DNA of 64,000 nucleotides from Flaccisagitta enflata (GCA_965153355.1 OZ231126.1:109058001-109122000), one strand, 5' to 3'; counted from the first letter of the stretch, positions 11,574 through 21,910 are shown. Numbers and translations: made by a program. Notes: generated from the letters alone by a model not told the origin.

Positions 11574-12321
11574 TCTCTCTCATATCTCTCTCATATCTCT
11601 CTCAAACTTTTTTTCTTTCTTTAGGAAGATGCCGGTCTTCAAATTTCTCTTGCGGAGGAACGCTTCAAGGCAACAAAACATAATCGTCATACTTTCCTGA
11701 GACACTCTCCGAAATTCAAAGAAGAAAAAGCTTCATCTTTCAAACGAACTATGGGACCGCCATTGCCCAATGCCTGTCAACTATTTGCCTTCACAAGATT
11801 CAAGAGAAGGCAAATAAAAAGAGGAAATTGGCCACAGGACTCAGTGCGGAGAGTTAGGGGCAAGAAGATCACCAACTACAGTAAGTAAGAGCAAGGCCAG
11901 ATATATACACGATTAATAAGTAGTCGCTGATTGGTGGACAAGGGTACAGTAATGCGGTTGAAAAAAGCAAAATGGTTTAGGGCAGGGGCTGTAATATGGT
12001 ATAACAAAGGCTAATGTCTGAGAAAAAAAATACTGACTGAAACATAGCATAAAAAAATATTAATTGTTTTTTTTTTTTTTTTTTTTTTTGGTATGCCCTA
12101 ATTCAGGATTCCGCTGGTTCAACGATTCCCATCATTCGTATTATCATGGACCGATAGTCAGGCAAAGCTTCACGAGTGAAGGCACGTCATGTCCCGAGAT
12201 CAGATTCATAGATGGAAAAGAAATCTACAAACCGGAAGAAAGGATTGCCTATCGAGATATGAATCCAATTGAACAGATTTCCCTCAACACTCACATGAGA
12301 AGGTAAACCTAATATGTGATT

Positions 12322-12395
<74 letters not shown>

Positions 12396-12411
12396 ATTGT
12401 CATCATCATGC

Positions 12412-12462
<51 letters not shown>

Positions 12463-12463
12463 T

Positions 12464-12523
<60 letters not shown>

Positions 12524-12537
12524 TTCTTCTTCTTCTT

Positions 12538-12568
<31 letters not shown>

Positions 12569-14604
12569 ATTGTCATACTTATTATCTTTATCACGCAGGG
12601 TGAGGGAAGAGGTTGAAGCAGAAGTTCCAATGGCTCGACGATTATGTCTCATTGACATCCACATGGGAAGAAGGCAGGTTGACGATGACCCTGATCCTGC
12701 TGAGCCTGGAATTGGAGAATACGACGAAAAATTTCCAGTCGGAGATTCCTATCACCCAAGCGATAGAAGCGACCCATCGCCGAACGCTCTCAATACGTAT
12801 GAAATCTCGATTGTGATGAGTGATGCAACCAGAAGAAATATCAACTTGAAGAGGAATATTGAGCCGTCCGTGGCGTCATCAACATCAACAACAACACTTC
12901 TTCACCAAAACAAGACGGAAGGAGAAAAAAATGGGGAAGAGGATGAGGTAGAGACGGTGGAGGCATTAGAGGCAGTGGAGGCAGTGGAAGCAGTGGAGGC
13001 AGTAGAGGCAGTAGAGGCAGAAGAGGCAGAAGAGGGGGAGGGGGCTGAAAGTGATGTCTCATCAATTTCTACCAACCTCTTTAGAAGCGAGAAAGATGAA
13101 GATAGCGAGGAGACTGATCAGGAGGAGGAAGAGGAAGAGGAGGAGAAGGAGGAGGAGGAGGAGGAGGAGGAGGAGGAGGAGGAGGAAGAGGAAATCGTCA
13201 CGCCACCAGCTTACACCGACCGAATCAACAACATGTAAGAAAAAAATTCATTTACATCTTGTAGTTTTTGTAATCAAACAATAAAGATTTAGATGAAAAA
13301 TATTTGTTTTGCACCAAAATTCCTTGAAATTCTGAAAAAGTATATTTCTTATTGATTTTCAAAACAAATCAATCATAATCATTATTTGAATCTTTTCTCC
13401 GTAAGAATTTCTATTTCTAACAAAAAAAAGATTGAATATGTTCTTCAAAAAGATCAAATTTCAGAAAAGGTTTCATCACTGTGTCTCTGATCTTTTTTTT
13501 GTTCTCTTTCTCGACAGAACTAGTAGAAAGAAACAAGACCTATTTCTTATGGCAACAACGCCTATGTTTTCTTTGTGTTTCATAACTATCAGGAATCTGC
13601 TGGCCTCAATGCCCAAATCGGCCAGCACCATGTGGCCGACAAGGTGGAAAAGCGTAGGCTACAAGAATCAAAATTTGAACGAAGGAATACTAACCATCAA
13701 TCGTTTCCAACACAATACCCCGAATATGGATCGCTTCAGTGAGCGTGTCGTGGACAAAGATATTGAAGATGTGGCCATAAAAGAAAGAGATCCATTGCCA
13801 CCAATCTTGGTGTCCCAAAATTTTCATCACAGCGGTGTGGGTAAGAGCTGTCTAAAATTCCAAATACATTTTAATATTGATACCAAGCTAGCTTGAGTGC
13901 TCGCAAGTGTAAGGGCAGGAACCCATATAAAGGTCAACAAAGCATTTAGTATTTATATGTATTGACATTCAAGGTTGTTCAATGAAAAGAGGCATAAGAC
14001 CAGCAGTTTGGAGTCGTTTCCCTGACTGCGAAAATCATGCGAGGGAGGTTGGAAACTGTTTTGGGCCGGACGTGGCTATGAAAAAAGATCGATGCAAGCC
14101 TTGCAATAGGTAAAGTACTGATTTGATTCATTCATTTGTTCATTTGTTCATTTGTTCATTCGTTCATTCATTCATTCATTCATTTATTCATTCATTCATT
14201 CATTCATTCATTCATTCATTCATTCATTCATTCATTCATTCATTAAATTCTTTAGTAGCTCAATCAAGCAGTCATTATATTTCTTTCGTACCTTAATTTG
14301 TTTTTTTTGTTTTTGTTTTTGTTTTAATTTACCTATTCATTCTTTTGTTCTTTGAATATTCTATTCTGTTCATTTTTTATCATTTTTGACGAGGACGATC
14401 CAATGCCAAAAGAAAAAAAAACTTGTTGAAGATTCTCGGAAACGAAAAAAATCAACAACAACAACAAAAACAACAACAACAACAACAACAGCAGCAGCAA
14501 AAAAAACAAAAAAACAAGTGCATTTTCAAAACAAAACAAAAAAAAAAAACAAACAACACCACCAGAAAAAAAAGTTGAAAAAAAGAAACACTCATCGACA
14601 GTGA
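10272..14604 (+). CDS. Multi-exon gene of unknown function upstream of the capsid gene
   Basis: Six downstream exons join with fully compatible phases: 11,625-11,880; 12,107-12,302; 12,599-13,234; 13,593-13,840; 13,974-14,109; 14,394-14,604 (stop). An upstream exon ending at 11,488 joins in phase through a GC-AG intron (11,489-11,624). Coding sequence near 10,350-10,790 and 11,104-11,488 shows apparent frameshifts at A runs (10,332-10,345 and 11,349-11,356), so the 5' end is uncertain. The protein has a basic segment, a Tyr/His/Arg-rich exon, a Glu-rich stretch with an AVE tripeptide repeat (12,960-13,190), a Cys-containing exon (five Cys, FPDCENHAREVGNC) and a Lys/Thr-rich tail. Introns are packed with TTG, ATC, TTC and ATTC repeats. 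Position immediately before the major capsid gene suggests a structural role, but no family is recognised. Confidence 0.5.
10812..10863. repeat. (CTTT)n
   Basis: Thirteen CTTT units inside the first proposed intron of the unknown multi-exon gene, followed by GCT/GTT triplets to about 11,045. Confidence 0.95.
12316..12568. repeat. (TTG)n-(ATC)n-(TTC)n compound array filling an intron
   Basis: Three successive trinucleotide arrays make up nearly all of intron 12,303-12,598. Confidence 0.95.
14130..14245. repeat. (ATTC)n
   Basis: About 28 tetranucleotide units in the last intron of the unknown multi-exon gene. Confidence 0.95.
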
Positions 14605-14644
14605 ATGAACATAATTTCATCTAGGAAGAAATAAAAAAAAAAAA

Positions 14645-16606
14645 ATGGACCACGCGCAACCCCCACCCTTTCAGCAACCAGGACAAACGGTTGATTTAAG
14701 TGTAAAAAATCTGCTCAATGACAATGAACTGTACGTGAGTAGAGGAATCGATTTCTCTCGTTTTGTCCCCCTGAAAGCCCTCGAACGTGACGATCTCATC
14801 AAAGATCAAAGAGTCATGTCGTTCTACTATAAAGATGTCAACGCGTTTGTGTGTTCTCGTAGGATTTTTTTAGAACTTGAATGGTACGCATGTCTTGAGG
14901 ATGACGCGCCATTAACATTAGAAAATGCAGTCAGCGCGACAAACCCGATGTCTCAAACCATCATTGACAGTTGTACCCTCAACATCGGTGAAACCGCCCT
15001 AAATCGAACAGATGGCTACTACCCCTACATAGCAAAAATGAATTACCTAACCTTCTCACCGGCCGCCAAAGAAACGTTTTTCAAGACCTTTGAGAAAGGT
15101 GAGATTGATACCAAAGAGAAATTGGTGACAGACATCAGCACATGTTTCAAAGACGAAAGTGGCGTCAAAGTCCCCTTAAACAGTCAAGGAAGAATTGCCA
15201 AATCTTTATTGGCCAAAAAAAACCAAAATACACTCATTCAGTTGCATTGTCCTCTTCAACAAATATCGCAATTGATTCCCAGGTAAATACCAATTTTTCA
15301 CCTGTTTCATATAATCAATTGAATTAGAAATGCGTCCTTTTATATGACCTACCACCAACATCTTAACACACACTTTCATTACTATCCCTAACAACAGCAA
15401 TGTTGACATTGGAATCAAAGTTGAACTTTCTGATGACAAAAAGTTCTTTGTGACGGAAACCGCTGGGATCAAACCTACCTACAAAGTAACCAGTTGCACA
15501 CTTTACATGCTTTGCTGTCTCCTTGAACAAAGATCGTTGGTGGAAATCAACAAAAAGCTTTATGGGAGGTCTGGCAGTATCCAGTTCAGCTATCTGAGAG
15601 ATACAGCAAAAATCCACTCAGTGGAATTGGGTGAGTGAGAACAGTAAAGCGTCTTTATTTACATCCATATAGTTGGCTTTTCAAACAAATGAACTTTGTT
15701 ACAATGTAACCTAAAATACTTCACAGGACATCTCGACGCGTCCATCGATATATCTCTGAAAGACCCATTTGAAATTTGCTACGTTATACTGACCAAGAAT
15801 ACCACCTGGAATGGATCATACTCTTCACACCAACTTAAATTCGAGATGCACGGGCTAAAACAAGCCTCTTTGACAACTGGACTAAACCTTAAGTATGTAA
15901 AACCAAATACAGACTTACTGGTCTATTGACCGATAAAACCAATTTCTAGAGTCGCGTGTCCATGACTAAACAAAGCCAAATACACGGCTAACAAAGTAAA
16001 AAATGATAAAAACTTTCTCTCTATCAGAATCCCCTCCATCCCAGCCGGGGGTCCGGAACAAAATGGCTACTCGTTTGAAGACGACTCGCACACTCGCGGA
16101 AGCTACTTTATGATGCTTGAGACTATGTCTATGATTGGAGAGCAGGGCTGCCAACTACCACTCGATGTTTGGAAGGTTTGATATTATTTTTACTATCTTA
16201 AGAAAAAAACAAGGCCGGATACGCGGCAAGGAAAGTCGCGGAAATGTGACGGACGGACAAACCCACCAAACTACCAACCAACACAACAAAGTGTAGAGTC
16301 GCGTGTCCGCGACTAGAAACCATTTACTTATAAATATCTATTTTTTTTTCACAATTACAGGACAGTTCCTTCTTTCTCCCATTTCGGCTCTCTCCTGTCA
16401 CAAATGACACGCAGTTCAGCGGATTGGAAGGCGATAGGATACTACACAAGCCGACAATTGCAAACAGCAAGAATGCGACTTTGTTTTTGAAATTCCGAGC
16501 AAGCACTAGCTATGTGATTAGAGTCATTGTTTTGTATAAACAGGCCTCAACAGTGGCGATCGATGGAAGTGGCAAATGTTATAAAAGCTTCGATTTAGAT
16601 CAATAA
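14645..16606 (+). CDS. MCP: Polinton/adintovirus major capsid protein (hexon, F54H12.2-like), five exons
   Basis: Exons 14645-15282, 15398-15630, 15727-15892, 16028-16175 and 16361-16606 all have GT-AG borders and compatible phases, giving 476 residues with no internal stop. Family signatures occur in order: a YYPYIAKMNYL segment, then LIQLHCPLQQISQ running into NVDIGIKVELS (the LHxDLF...GVDxxxxL core of Polinton capsids), a YKVTSCTLYM strand, and a C-terminal FRASTSYVIRVIVLYKQ strand followed by AIDGSGKCY. This is the double-jelly-roll shell protein expected to form hexon trimers. The TAA stop lies within an AATAAA at 16602-16607. The protein is somewhat short for the family. Introns 3 and 4 hold fragments of repeat family R1. 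The spliced frame is intact, unlike the neighbouring protease. Confidence 0.85.
15948..15995. mobile_element. R1 fragments in capsid intron 3
   Basis: AGAGTCGCGTGTCCATGACT (one R1 end) directly abuts CAAAGCCAAATACACGGCTA (the opposite R1 end, degenerate), so two R1 termini are juxtaposed. Confidence 0.6.
16209..16317 (-). mobile_element. R1 dispersed repeat, short copy in capsid intron 4
   Basis: Runs from ACAAGGCCGGATACGCGGC to GAGTCGCGTGTCCGCGACTA with an ACCAACCAAC-like interior. It is an internally deleted, reverse-oriented R1 copy. Confidence 0.8.
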
Positions 16607-16607
16607 A
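16602..16607 (+). promoter_or_regulatory. Polyadenylation signal overlapping the capsid stop codon
   Basis: AATAAA contains the TAA that ends the capsid frame. The protease ATG follows only 11 bases after the stop, so cleavage of the capsid transcript would fall inside the protease coding region. Confidence 0.5.
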
Positions 16608-16617
16608 CAGTAACATC

Positions 16618-17152
16618 ATGGATAGAACTGTCATTCAAACGAAAAACAATGGTTCTAATGTGACTTCCACTGATGATCTCAAAGAGATTATCATGAAATG
16701 TCCAAAATGTCAAAAACTGACAAAGAATGGAAACTTAATTGTTTCTCACAATCAGTTACCGTCTATAATTCTAAAAAATGACTACCCAAGACAAAGAAAA
16801 TTCCACATTATAACTAATTTTGTCCTTGAAGGCTTGGGGCATTGGGTAAATTTATTAGTAGTCAAAAAAAAAGTTTATTATTTCAATGGACTAACTCATT
16901 TAAAAGTTAATCCAGACATGAAAAAAAAACATTTTGAAATTCTGTAAAAATAATGGTTTAAAATTCATGGACTTATCATTTCCTTACCAAAGGTCTGACC
17001 AATGCGGTCATTTGTCATGCTTTTTGGTATATAAATCTCACACTGTAGATATCAATAGTTTGATGGATTTCAGAAGAATGATGATGCAAAATAGTGTCGC
17101 AACTAACGAAAATTTCATGATCCAAAAAATGAAAAAACATTTCAAACTTTAA
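16618..17152 (+). CDS. PRO: Adenain-like cysteine protease (PRO), interrupted by one frameshift
   Basis: Two overlapping frames make one adenovirus-type maturation protease. The first (16618-16947) has a CPKC pair (residues 28-31), the catalytic-His block GHWVNLL (His75) and YYFNGL, where Asn90 sits at the usual acidic position. The second (from about 16930) has YQRSDQCGHLSC, supplying the oxyanion-hole Gln and nucleophile Cys (codon at 17003-17005) of the Q-x4-CG pattern. Frame 1 passes through an A9 run (16921-16929) and stops at 16945-16947; a one-base slip in that run opens frame 2. Such enzymes (C5 clan, as in adenovirus and Polintons) cleave capsid and core precursors during virion maturation. 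The break may be a sequencing indel, real decay or slippage, and the sequence cannot tell which. Confidence 0.75.
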
Positions 17153-17182
17153 TCTACATTCATATATCTATTTCAGACCAAA

Positions 17183-17739
17183 ATGGATTCTAAAACTCAA
17201 AGTACTGTTCAAGTGAATATGCCACCCAGATTTGGTCCAAGAGCATTGATCATTACTATTATAGCTCTAGTATGCATCATCACCATCGCGGTTGCATTGA
17301 TGAACCAAATGGACGATGTCGTTCCGTATCCACAGGTATATTTCATCTATTTTTTTTTCAAACTTGTAAGAATGAATAAACAAAAAAAACACATATTGCA
17401 AATCCACAATAAAAAAAATCATTTTTTGCCTTTTTTTGCCTTAAGGAACAAAACAAAACAACATGGCCAGAAGCTGGCAATCCTGGTGGCCAAATGCGAA
17501 ATGAAAACAAAACAACATCCGCAAACGCTGACGATGATGCTGGCAATCCTGGTGGCCAAATGCGAAATGAAAACAAAACAACATCCGCAAACGCTGACGA
17601 TGATCCCGGTGGTCGATTGAAAAATGAAAACAAAACAACAACGATGAGTGTCACCAAGGGTTACACAGTGCAATGGGTCAAAACACACAACGAAATGAAG
17701 CAAGAACATGATCATAACAAAAACACAACTGTAACATGA
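17183..17739 (+). CDS. Small single-pass membrane protein with 21-residue repeats, two exons
   Basis: Exons 17183-17335 and 17446-17739 join in phase 0 and give about 148 residues. A short N-terminal region (NMPPRFGPRA) leads into one hydrophobic helix at about residues 26-43 (LIITIIALVCIITIAVAL). The second exon has two exact-length 63-bp tandem units starting GNPGGQMRNENKTTSANADD plus a third partial NENKTT copy, each with a potential N-glycosylation sequon (NKT). Polinton and adintovirus elements often carry small membrane proteins next to the capsid genes. Which one this is, if any, is not recognised. It would sit in a host or virion membrane. Confidence 0.6.
17478..17606 (+). repeat. 63-bp tandem coding repeat
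   Basis: Two near-identical 63-bp units in the second exon of the membrane protein, encoding 21-residue repeats, followed by a degenerate partial third. Confidence 0.9.
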
Positions 17740-17896
17740 TCATGGAATACTGATTCATAATTGTTTTTTCTGAATTATGTCAAATGCAACAGTTACAACA
17801 TCTTGAAATAAAAAAAATTTTGTTGATTCAATCAGATTTGACAAACAGATCAAAAAACATTTCAACAGAAAGAAATCCTGACACACAATAGTATAA

Positions 17897-18171
17897 ATGT
17901 ACACGAGTCCCAATAAATCACTTGAGTTTGCTGATCTGAAACGAAATTTAGCTGGAATGGCAAGGACCAAAAGTGGAAGAATCAGCAAAAGACGAAGGAG
18001 AAAAAGAAGCAAAAAATCTAGTTTGCCAAAGGTAGTTAGAAGAAAAAAAAAAAAAAAAAAAAAAAAACTACAGCTTAAAAAAAAAGTACAAAAAAATAAA
18101 ATTTTGAAACTAAAATTCTTCACTTTTATGTATTTCAGAGAGCTGTTCGTTCGTCGGGAACAAGAAAGTGA
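17897..18171 (+). CDS. Short Arg/Lys-rich core-like protein, two exons
   Basis: Exon 17897-18031 (45 codons) joins in phase 0 to 18139-18171 through a GT-AG intron with a good TTTCAG acceptor, giving 55 residues. The product is strongly basic after residue 20 (MARTKSGRISKRRRRKRSKK) with short Ser/Pro spacing. Size, composition and position at the end of a capsid-protease gene cluster resemble the DNA-condensing core peptides (adenovirus X/mu type) reported in adintoviruses. The unspliced frame continues into poly-Lys, then an acidic tail, which is less convincing. Core-protein function is inference from composition and context. Confidence 0.55.
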
Positions 18172-18239
18172 AGAAAAAGAAGGCGAAGACGAAAAAGATA
18201 ATACATACTTAAACCTCATTTGCATATAAACGTTTCGAT

Positions 18240-18798
18240 CTTTTTACATGTATATAGGTTAGAATGTCAACGTTTTCAATCAAATATGTACACTTTTACA
18301 CACGAAAATGACGAAAGCTTGTATTGATGTAATCAAATAATTCATATTTTACAATTGTAATTGTTCTTAGTATTTTCATCTTATAAACTGATAGTTACAA
18401 TAGTTATGTTTTTACAAATTAGCTTGTTATTTCGGAAAAACATTATCAGTGCCTTTCCATCGTTGTACTTTATGTATGTGTCTGAAATATATTTGAATAA
18501 CTATCCTGACTTGTTATCAAGGTCAATCTTAAGGATCGTTTACATACAAAGTGTGATAGGCAGCTATCTAATTTTTGTGCCTTTTGGCAGAACTATATTT
18601 AAAGTTCATATACAAGGGTAAACAGGGTCATGTTTGAAGTAACAATACTATTTAGACAAAGTTGTGATGTTATTAAGCTTCATAAAAGGCGCGTTGGTCA
18701 CTTTGACCTCAATATCCATCATTTTCCGTTTACCTCACAAACTTGTGGAATGAACCTTGGATCTCTTGTCTGTGGTAATGTAGATGCCTAATCGTTAA
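18240..18798. other. No gene recognised; right flank of the Polinton genes
   Basis: AT-rich sequence without long frames. No terminal inverted repeat, integrase or packaging ATPase was seen here, so the right boundary of the element is not located. Confidence 0.5.
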
Positions 18799-18871
18799 GC
18801 CATGTTGGGCCAATGGTTAGGTCACATACTCTTAAAAATGCGAGATCCGGGTTCGAATCCCGGGCATGGCA
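18799..18871 (+). tRNA. tRNA-like sequence (probable pseudogene or SINE head)
   Basis: Exactly 73 bases with a fully paired acceptor stem (GCCATGT/GCATGGC with one G-U), a D stem (GGCC/GGTC) and a perfect T arm (CCGGG-TTCGAAT-CCCGG) containing a B box. The anticodon stem does not pair in either register, although a CTCTTAA loop resembling Lys-CTT can be read. A T5 run follows at about 18,877. Functional decoding is unlikely. Confidence 0.55.
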
Positions 18872-18879
18872 ACAAATTT

Positions 18880-19590
18880 TTACATAATTACATGACATCT
18901 TTACAAGAACATATCTTAAAGCGATCCTTAATTGTAAGAATCAGATAGTTCCTCAAAAGTTATTGTTAGTAGCGGCAAAAGCCGCAGAACCCGACGCCGC
19001 TGTACCAGCAGCTAGTTTGGCTATTGTTAGATAGACAGAATCGATTCATAACTAAAACATAAGCAACATATATTTAGGCAAGAGCAACAGCTTCTTATAC
19101 ATAAATAAATTCTATTCAACATATGAAAAACTTTCCAAAAAAGAAAGAAGTAACATATAAACATCAGCAACGCAGGGACATAAAACAAAATAATTATTTG
19201 AAAGGAAAAAGGTAGAACATTATACATTGCTTTATGTAAATCAAGTCTTTTAAAAGTCTTTTTTTTTTTATTTTCAAGTGACCAAGAAAGCAATACGAAA
19301 TCTGATGACTCAATGTTGATTCTTAAATCATGATTATGTCTCGAAATAAAATCACTTTGTGCGTTAAATCGAAAGATTCTTAAGGAGGATTCAAATTCAA
19401 TTTAAACATCGAGTTTTAAAAGTTAAACCAGACATCGTTTATCAGAACATTCTACACAAACTTTTAGATGTCAAATCTTACGGTGAAATAGACTTGTTTT
19501 AATCAGGTGTTTATTCATATTCGGTTCAGAGAGACTTGGGGCAAGTCGCGTATAATTAGCTACTACTGCTCCCCCTCACTCCAATTCACA
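18880..19590. other. No gene recognised
   Basis: AT-rich sequence. The only minus-strand frame (19,027-19,293) is hydrophobic and compositionally biased, with no recognisable motif. Confidence 0.5.
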
Positions 19591-19599
19591 ATCACTCAA

Positions 19600-19650
19600 A
19601 GCAGGGCAACGGGTATCGCTGACCACATATTGCCCTTGGGCGACCTGTTA
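19600..19650. repeat. Dispersed repeat R2, partial copy
   Basis: Shares GCAGGGCAACGGGTATCGCT, then a CACATATTGCCCTTGGGCGA block, with 20,490-20,543. Confidence 0.8.
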
Positions 19651-19914
19651 GTGATGAGATGACTGAACAAGAATATACAAGCCACCAAGTCATGTTGATG
19701 ATGGGCTTCCGATAATCAATATTCTGAGGCATGACAAAAAACAATCTAAATGAAACAGGTACGAATCAAATGCTTGCCTTCTGCTCAGGTTTGAACAACT
19801 CTTCGGTGGTTTTGAAGAAATGAACTCGTCTGTTTTCATCCACTATTGACCAAACCTCCCTCAGAGTCGGAAGATCTTGAATTATGGCTATGAAAAAAAA
19901 TTAGGAAAATGACA

Positions 19915-20059
19915 TTTTTAGTCGGTCCGTCACGCTTTACTTTTTCGGCATTCATGGGGTTTTTGGCTATACCGCTCCTGCCCAAATGCTCCACTGACCT
20001 AAAATATGGCCCCTGCCCACCCGCACGCGACTGGGATAGCCGTGTATCCGGCCTTGTTT
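19915..20059 (+). mobile_element. R1 dispersed repeat, 5'-truncated copy
   Basis: TTTTTAGTCGG joins directly to the CCGTCACGCTTTACTTTTT interior, then CCGCTCCTGCCCAAATG, CCCGCACGCGACTGGGATAG and the CCGTGTATCCGGCCTTGTTT end. Confidence 0.85.
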
Positions 20060-20224
20060 GAAGTTATATTGGTCAAACAGTAAACTTGAATCATTTTTTC
20101 TTGATTTTGTCTTGATTTTTTTACATTCCACCAGTTGAGACTAAGACTCTTCAAGTTGGAATCTTATGGGGAAATTTTTAGCTTCCCAGAAGGAAAGAAG
20201 AATCTTAATGTCTGTGATGCTTAA

Positions 20225-20396
20225 ATCCAAGCCCCGAGGCTCAATTCCAGCCTCGAGTCTCAAATCTCAGCGACGAGGCTGGAGTCCTATTCTCAAGGCT
20301 TTAATTCCTGCCTCAAGGCTTAAATCCCAGTCTCAAGGCTAAAATCTCAGCCTTGAGGCTCAAATCCAAGCCTTGAGGCTCAAATCCCAGCTTCAA
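20225..20396. repeat. Imperfect ~23-bp tandem repeat (AGCCTTGAGGCTCAAATCCC-type)
   Basis: About seven degenerate units alternating CAAGGCT/GAGGCT with AAATCCCAG. Confidence 0.85.
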
Positions 20397-20413
20397 CAAA
20401 CAAACGAATGAAA

Positions 20414-20543
20414 GTCCCCCTGTGTTCTACAGGACATCGTCCACTTAGGGGCAGCTGCCCTGCTAACCATCACCTACAGTTACAAACATACTAAGCAGGG
20501 CAACGGGTATCGCTGGCCACATATTGCCCTTGGGCGACCTGTT
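20414..20543. repeat. Dispersed repeat R2, longest copy
   Basis: Begins GTCCCCCTGTGTTCTACAGG and ends TTGCCCTTGGGCGACCTGTT. The same two blocks recur near 22,040-22,145 and the second near 19,600. Confidence 0.8.
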
Positions 20544-20563
20544 TATCACTTTTATGTTCAAAT

Positions 20564-20676
20564 TACTCTTCTTCTTCATCTACATCTTCTTCTTCTGCTT
20601 CTGCTTCTGCTTCTGCTTCTGCGTCTTCGTTTTTGTCTTCTTCTTCTTCTTCTTCTTCTTCTTCTTCTTCTTCTTC

Positions 20677-20708
<32 letters not shown>

Positions 20709-20755
20709 CTTCTTTTTCTTCTGCTTCTTTTTCTGCTTCTTCTTCTTCTTCTAGA
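20564..20755. repeat. (CTT)n array
   Basis: CTT/CTG triplets with scattered substitutions. Confidence 0.95.
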
Positions 20756-21054
20756 AGAGGAGGATGGAAGTGCAGAAGAGGAAACCGAGGACTAAAGACG
20801 ATGACTTTGGCCATGATTTTTTTTCCAAATTATCGATGACGATTCCGATGCCAATGCCAATGCCGATGATAAGGATATAGGGAAAAAGATGAGAGAACAC
20901 ATATGATCATCCCGAGCCCGAATAAAGCCACCAGAAGAAGAAGAGGGCTGGCTGACCAAAAATGAGCCAATTAGCTGGCTGACCAAAAACGAGCCAATTA
21001 TGTTAGATGTTTATAGAACCATCATACACTGCTCATTCATTGTTTGTATGACAG

Positions 21055-21112
21055 AATGAATGAATGAATGAATGAATGAATGAATGAATGAATGAATGAA
21101 TGAATGAATAAG
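21055..21112. repeat. (GAAT)n
   Basis: About 14 tetranucleotide units. Confidence 0.95.
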
Positions 21113-21305
21113 AAAGGATTGAGCGAACAAAAAATGAATAATTAAACAAAAGGAATGACAATATCAGGGAAAGCTATGAAGGAATTTATCAAGGCTTGAT
21201 ACATGGCTAGTTATACCGGGATGAAGAGACACATGCAAGCAGCTAAAAATCAAAGAATCAAGGAATTAAAAAATTAATTTGTTATCAACCTTGCGTGATT
21301 AGAAC

Positions 21306-21340
21306 AACAATAACCACACGACAATAACAACAACAACAGC

Positions 21341-21392
<52 letters not shown>
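21306..21392. repeat. (CAA)n
   Basis: Near-perfect trinucleotide array. Confidence 0.95.
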
Positions 21393-21393
<1 letters not shown>

Positions 21394-21683
21394 AAACACA
21401 AAAATGACTTGTTGCGTTTGATTATTTCTGAATATGCCAAACCAAGGGTAATCAACCAATTTCGGCGATCTTACCATCATTATGCAAATAGGCAATTCTT
21501 ATATATCCAGAACAAAAGACAAACGCCTTGCAGGTCTTTTATACCACGCATTGTTTCACCGATTCTTCAGTCAATGAGGGCTCGAGTCTGACAAAGAATC
21601 AACCAATCACAGTTTTCTCACCTTACCAGAGGAAAAAAATTGAAGCGGGACCCGCGTTTCAGCGCTTATGTGTTTATCAAGGA

Positions 21684-21707
21684 CATCATCATCATCAACA
21701 ACAAAAA

Positions 21708-21744
<37 letters not shown>

Positions 21745-21806
21745 AACATCAACAACCACCACCACCGACACCACAACAGCAACACCACCACCAAAAACAA
21801 CAACAA

Positions 21807-21875
<69 letters not shown>

Positions 21876-21910
21876 CTACAAAAACAACAATAATAACAAC
21901 AATAACAAAT
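21684..21910. repeat. (CAA)n with CCACCA interruption
   Basis: CAA triplets interrupted near 21,750-21,800 by CCACCACC. Only homopolymeric frames. Confidence 0.95.

Noticed and set aside
13593-13750. Alternative frame beginning ESAGLNAQ, similar to EDAGLQIS at 11,625
   Set aside because: It hits a stop before the donor and breaks exon phase. The other frame is open throughout and in phase.
13800-13860. GVGKS resembling a Walker A motif of a packaging ATPase
   Set aside because: The GK falls across a GT donor in an exon that ends there, and no Walker B or hydrophobic strand precedes it.
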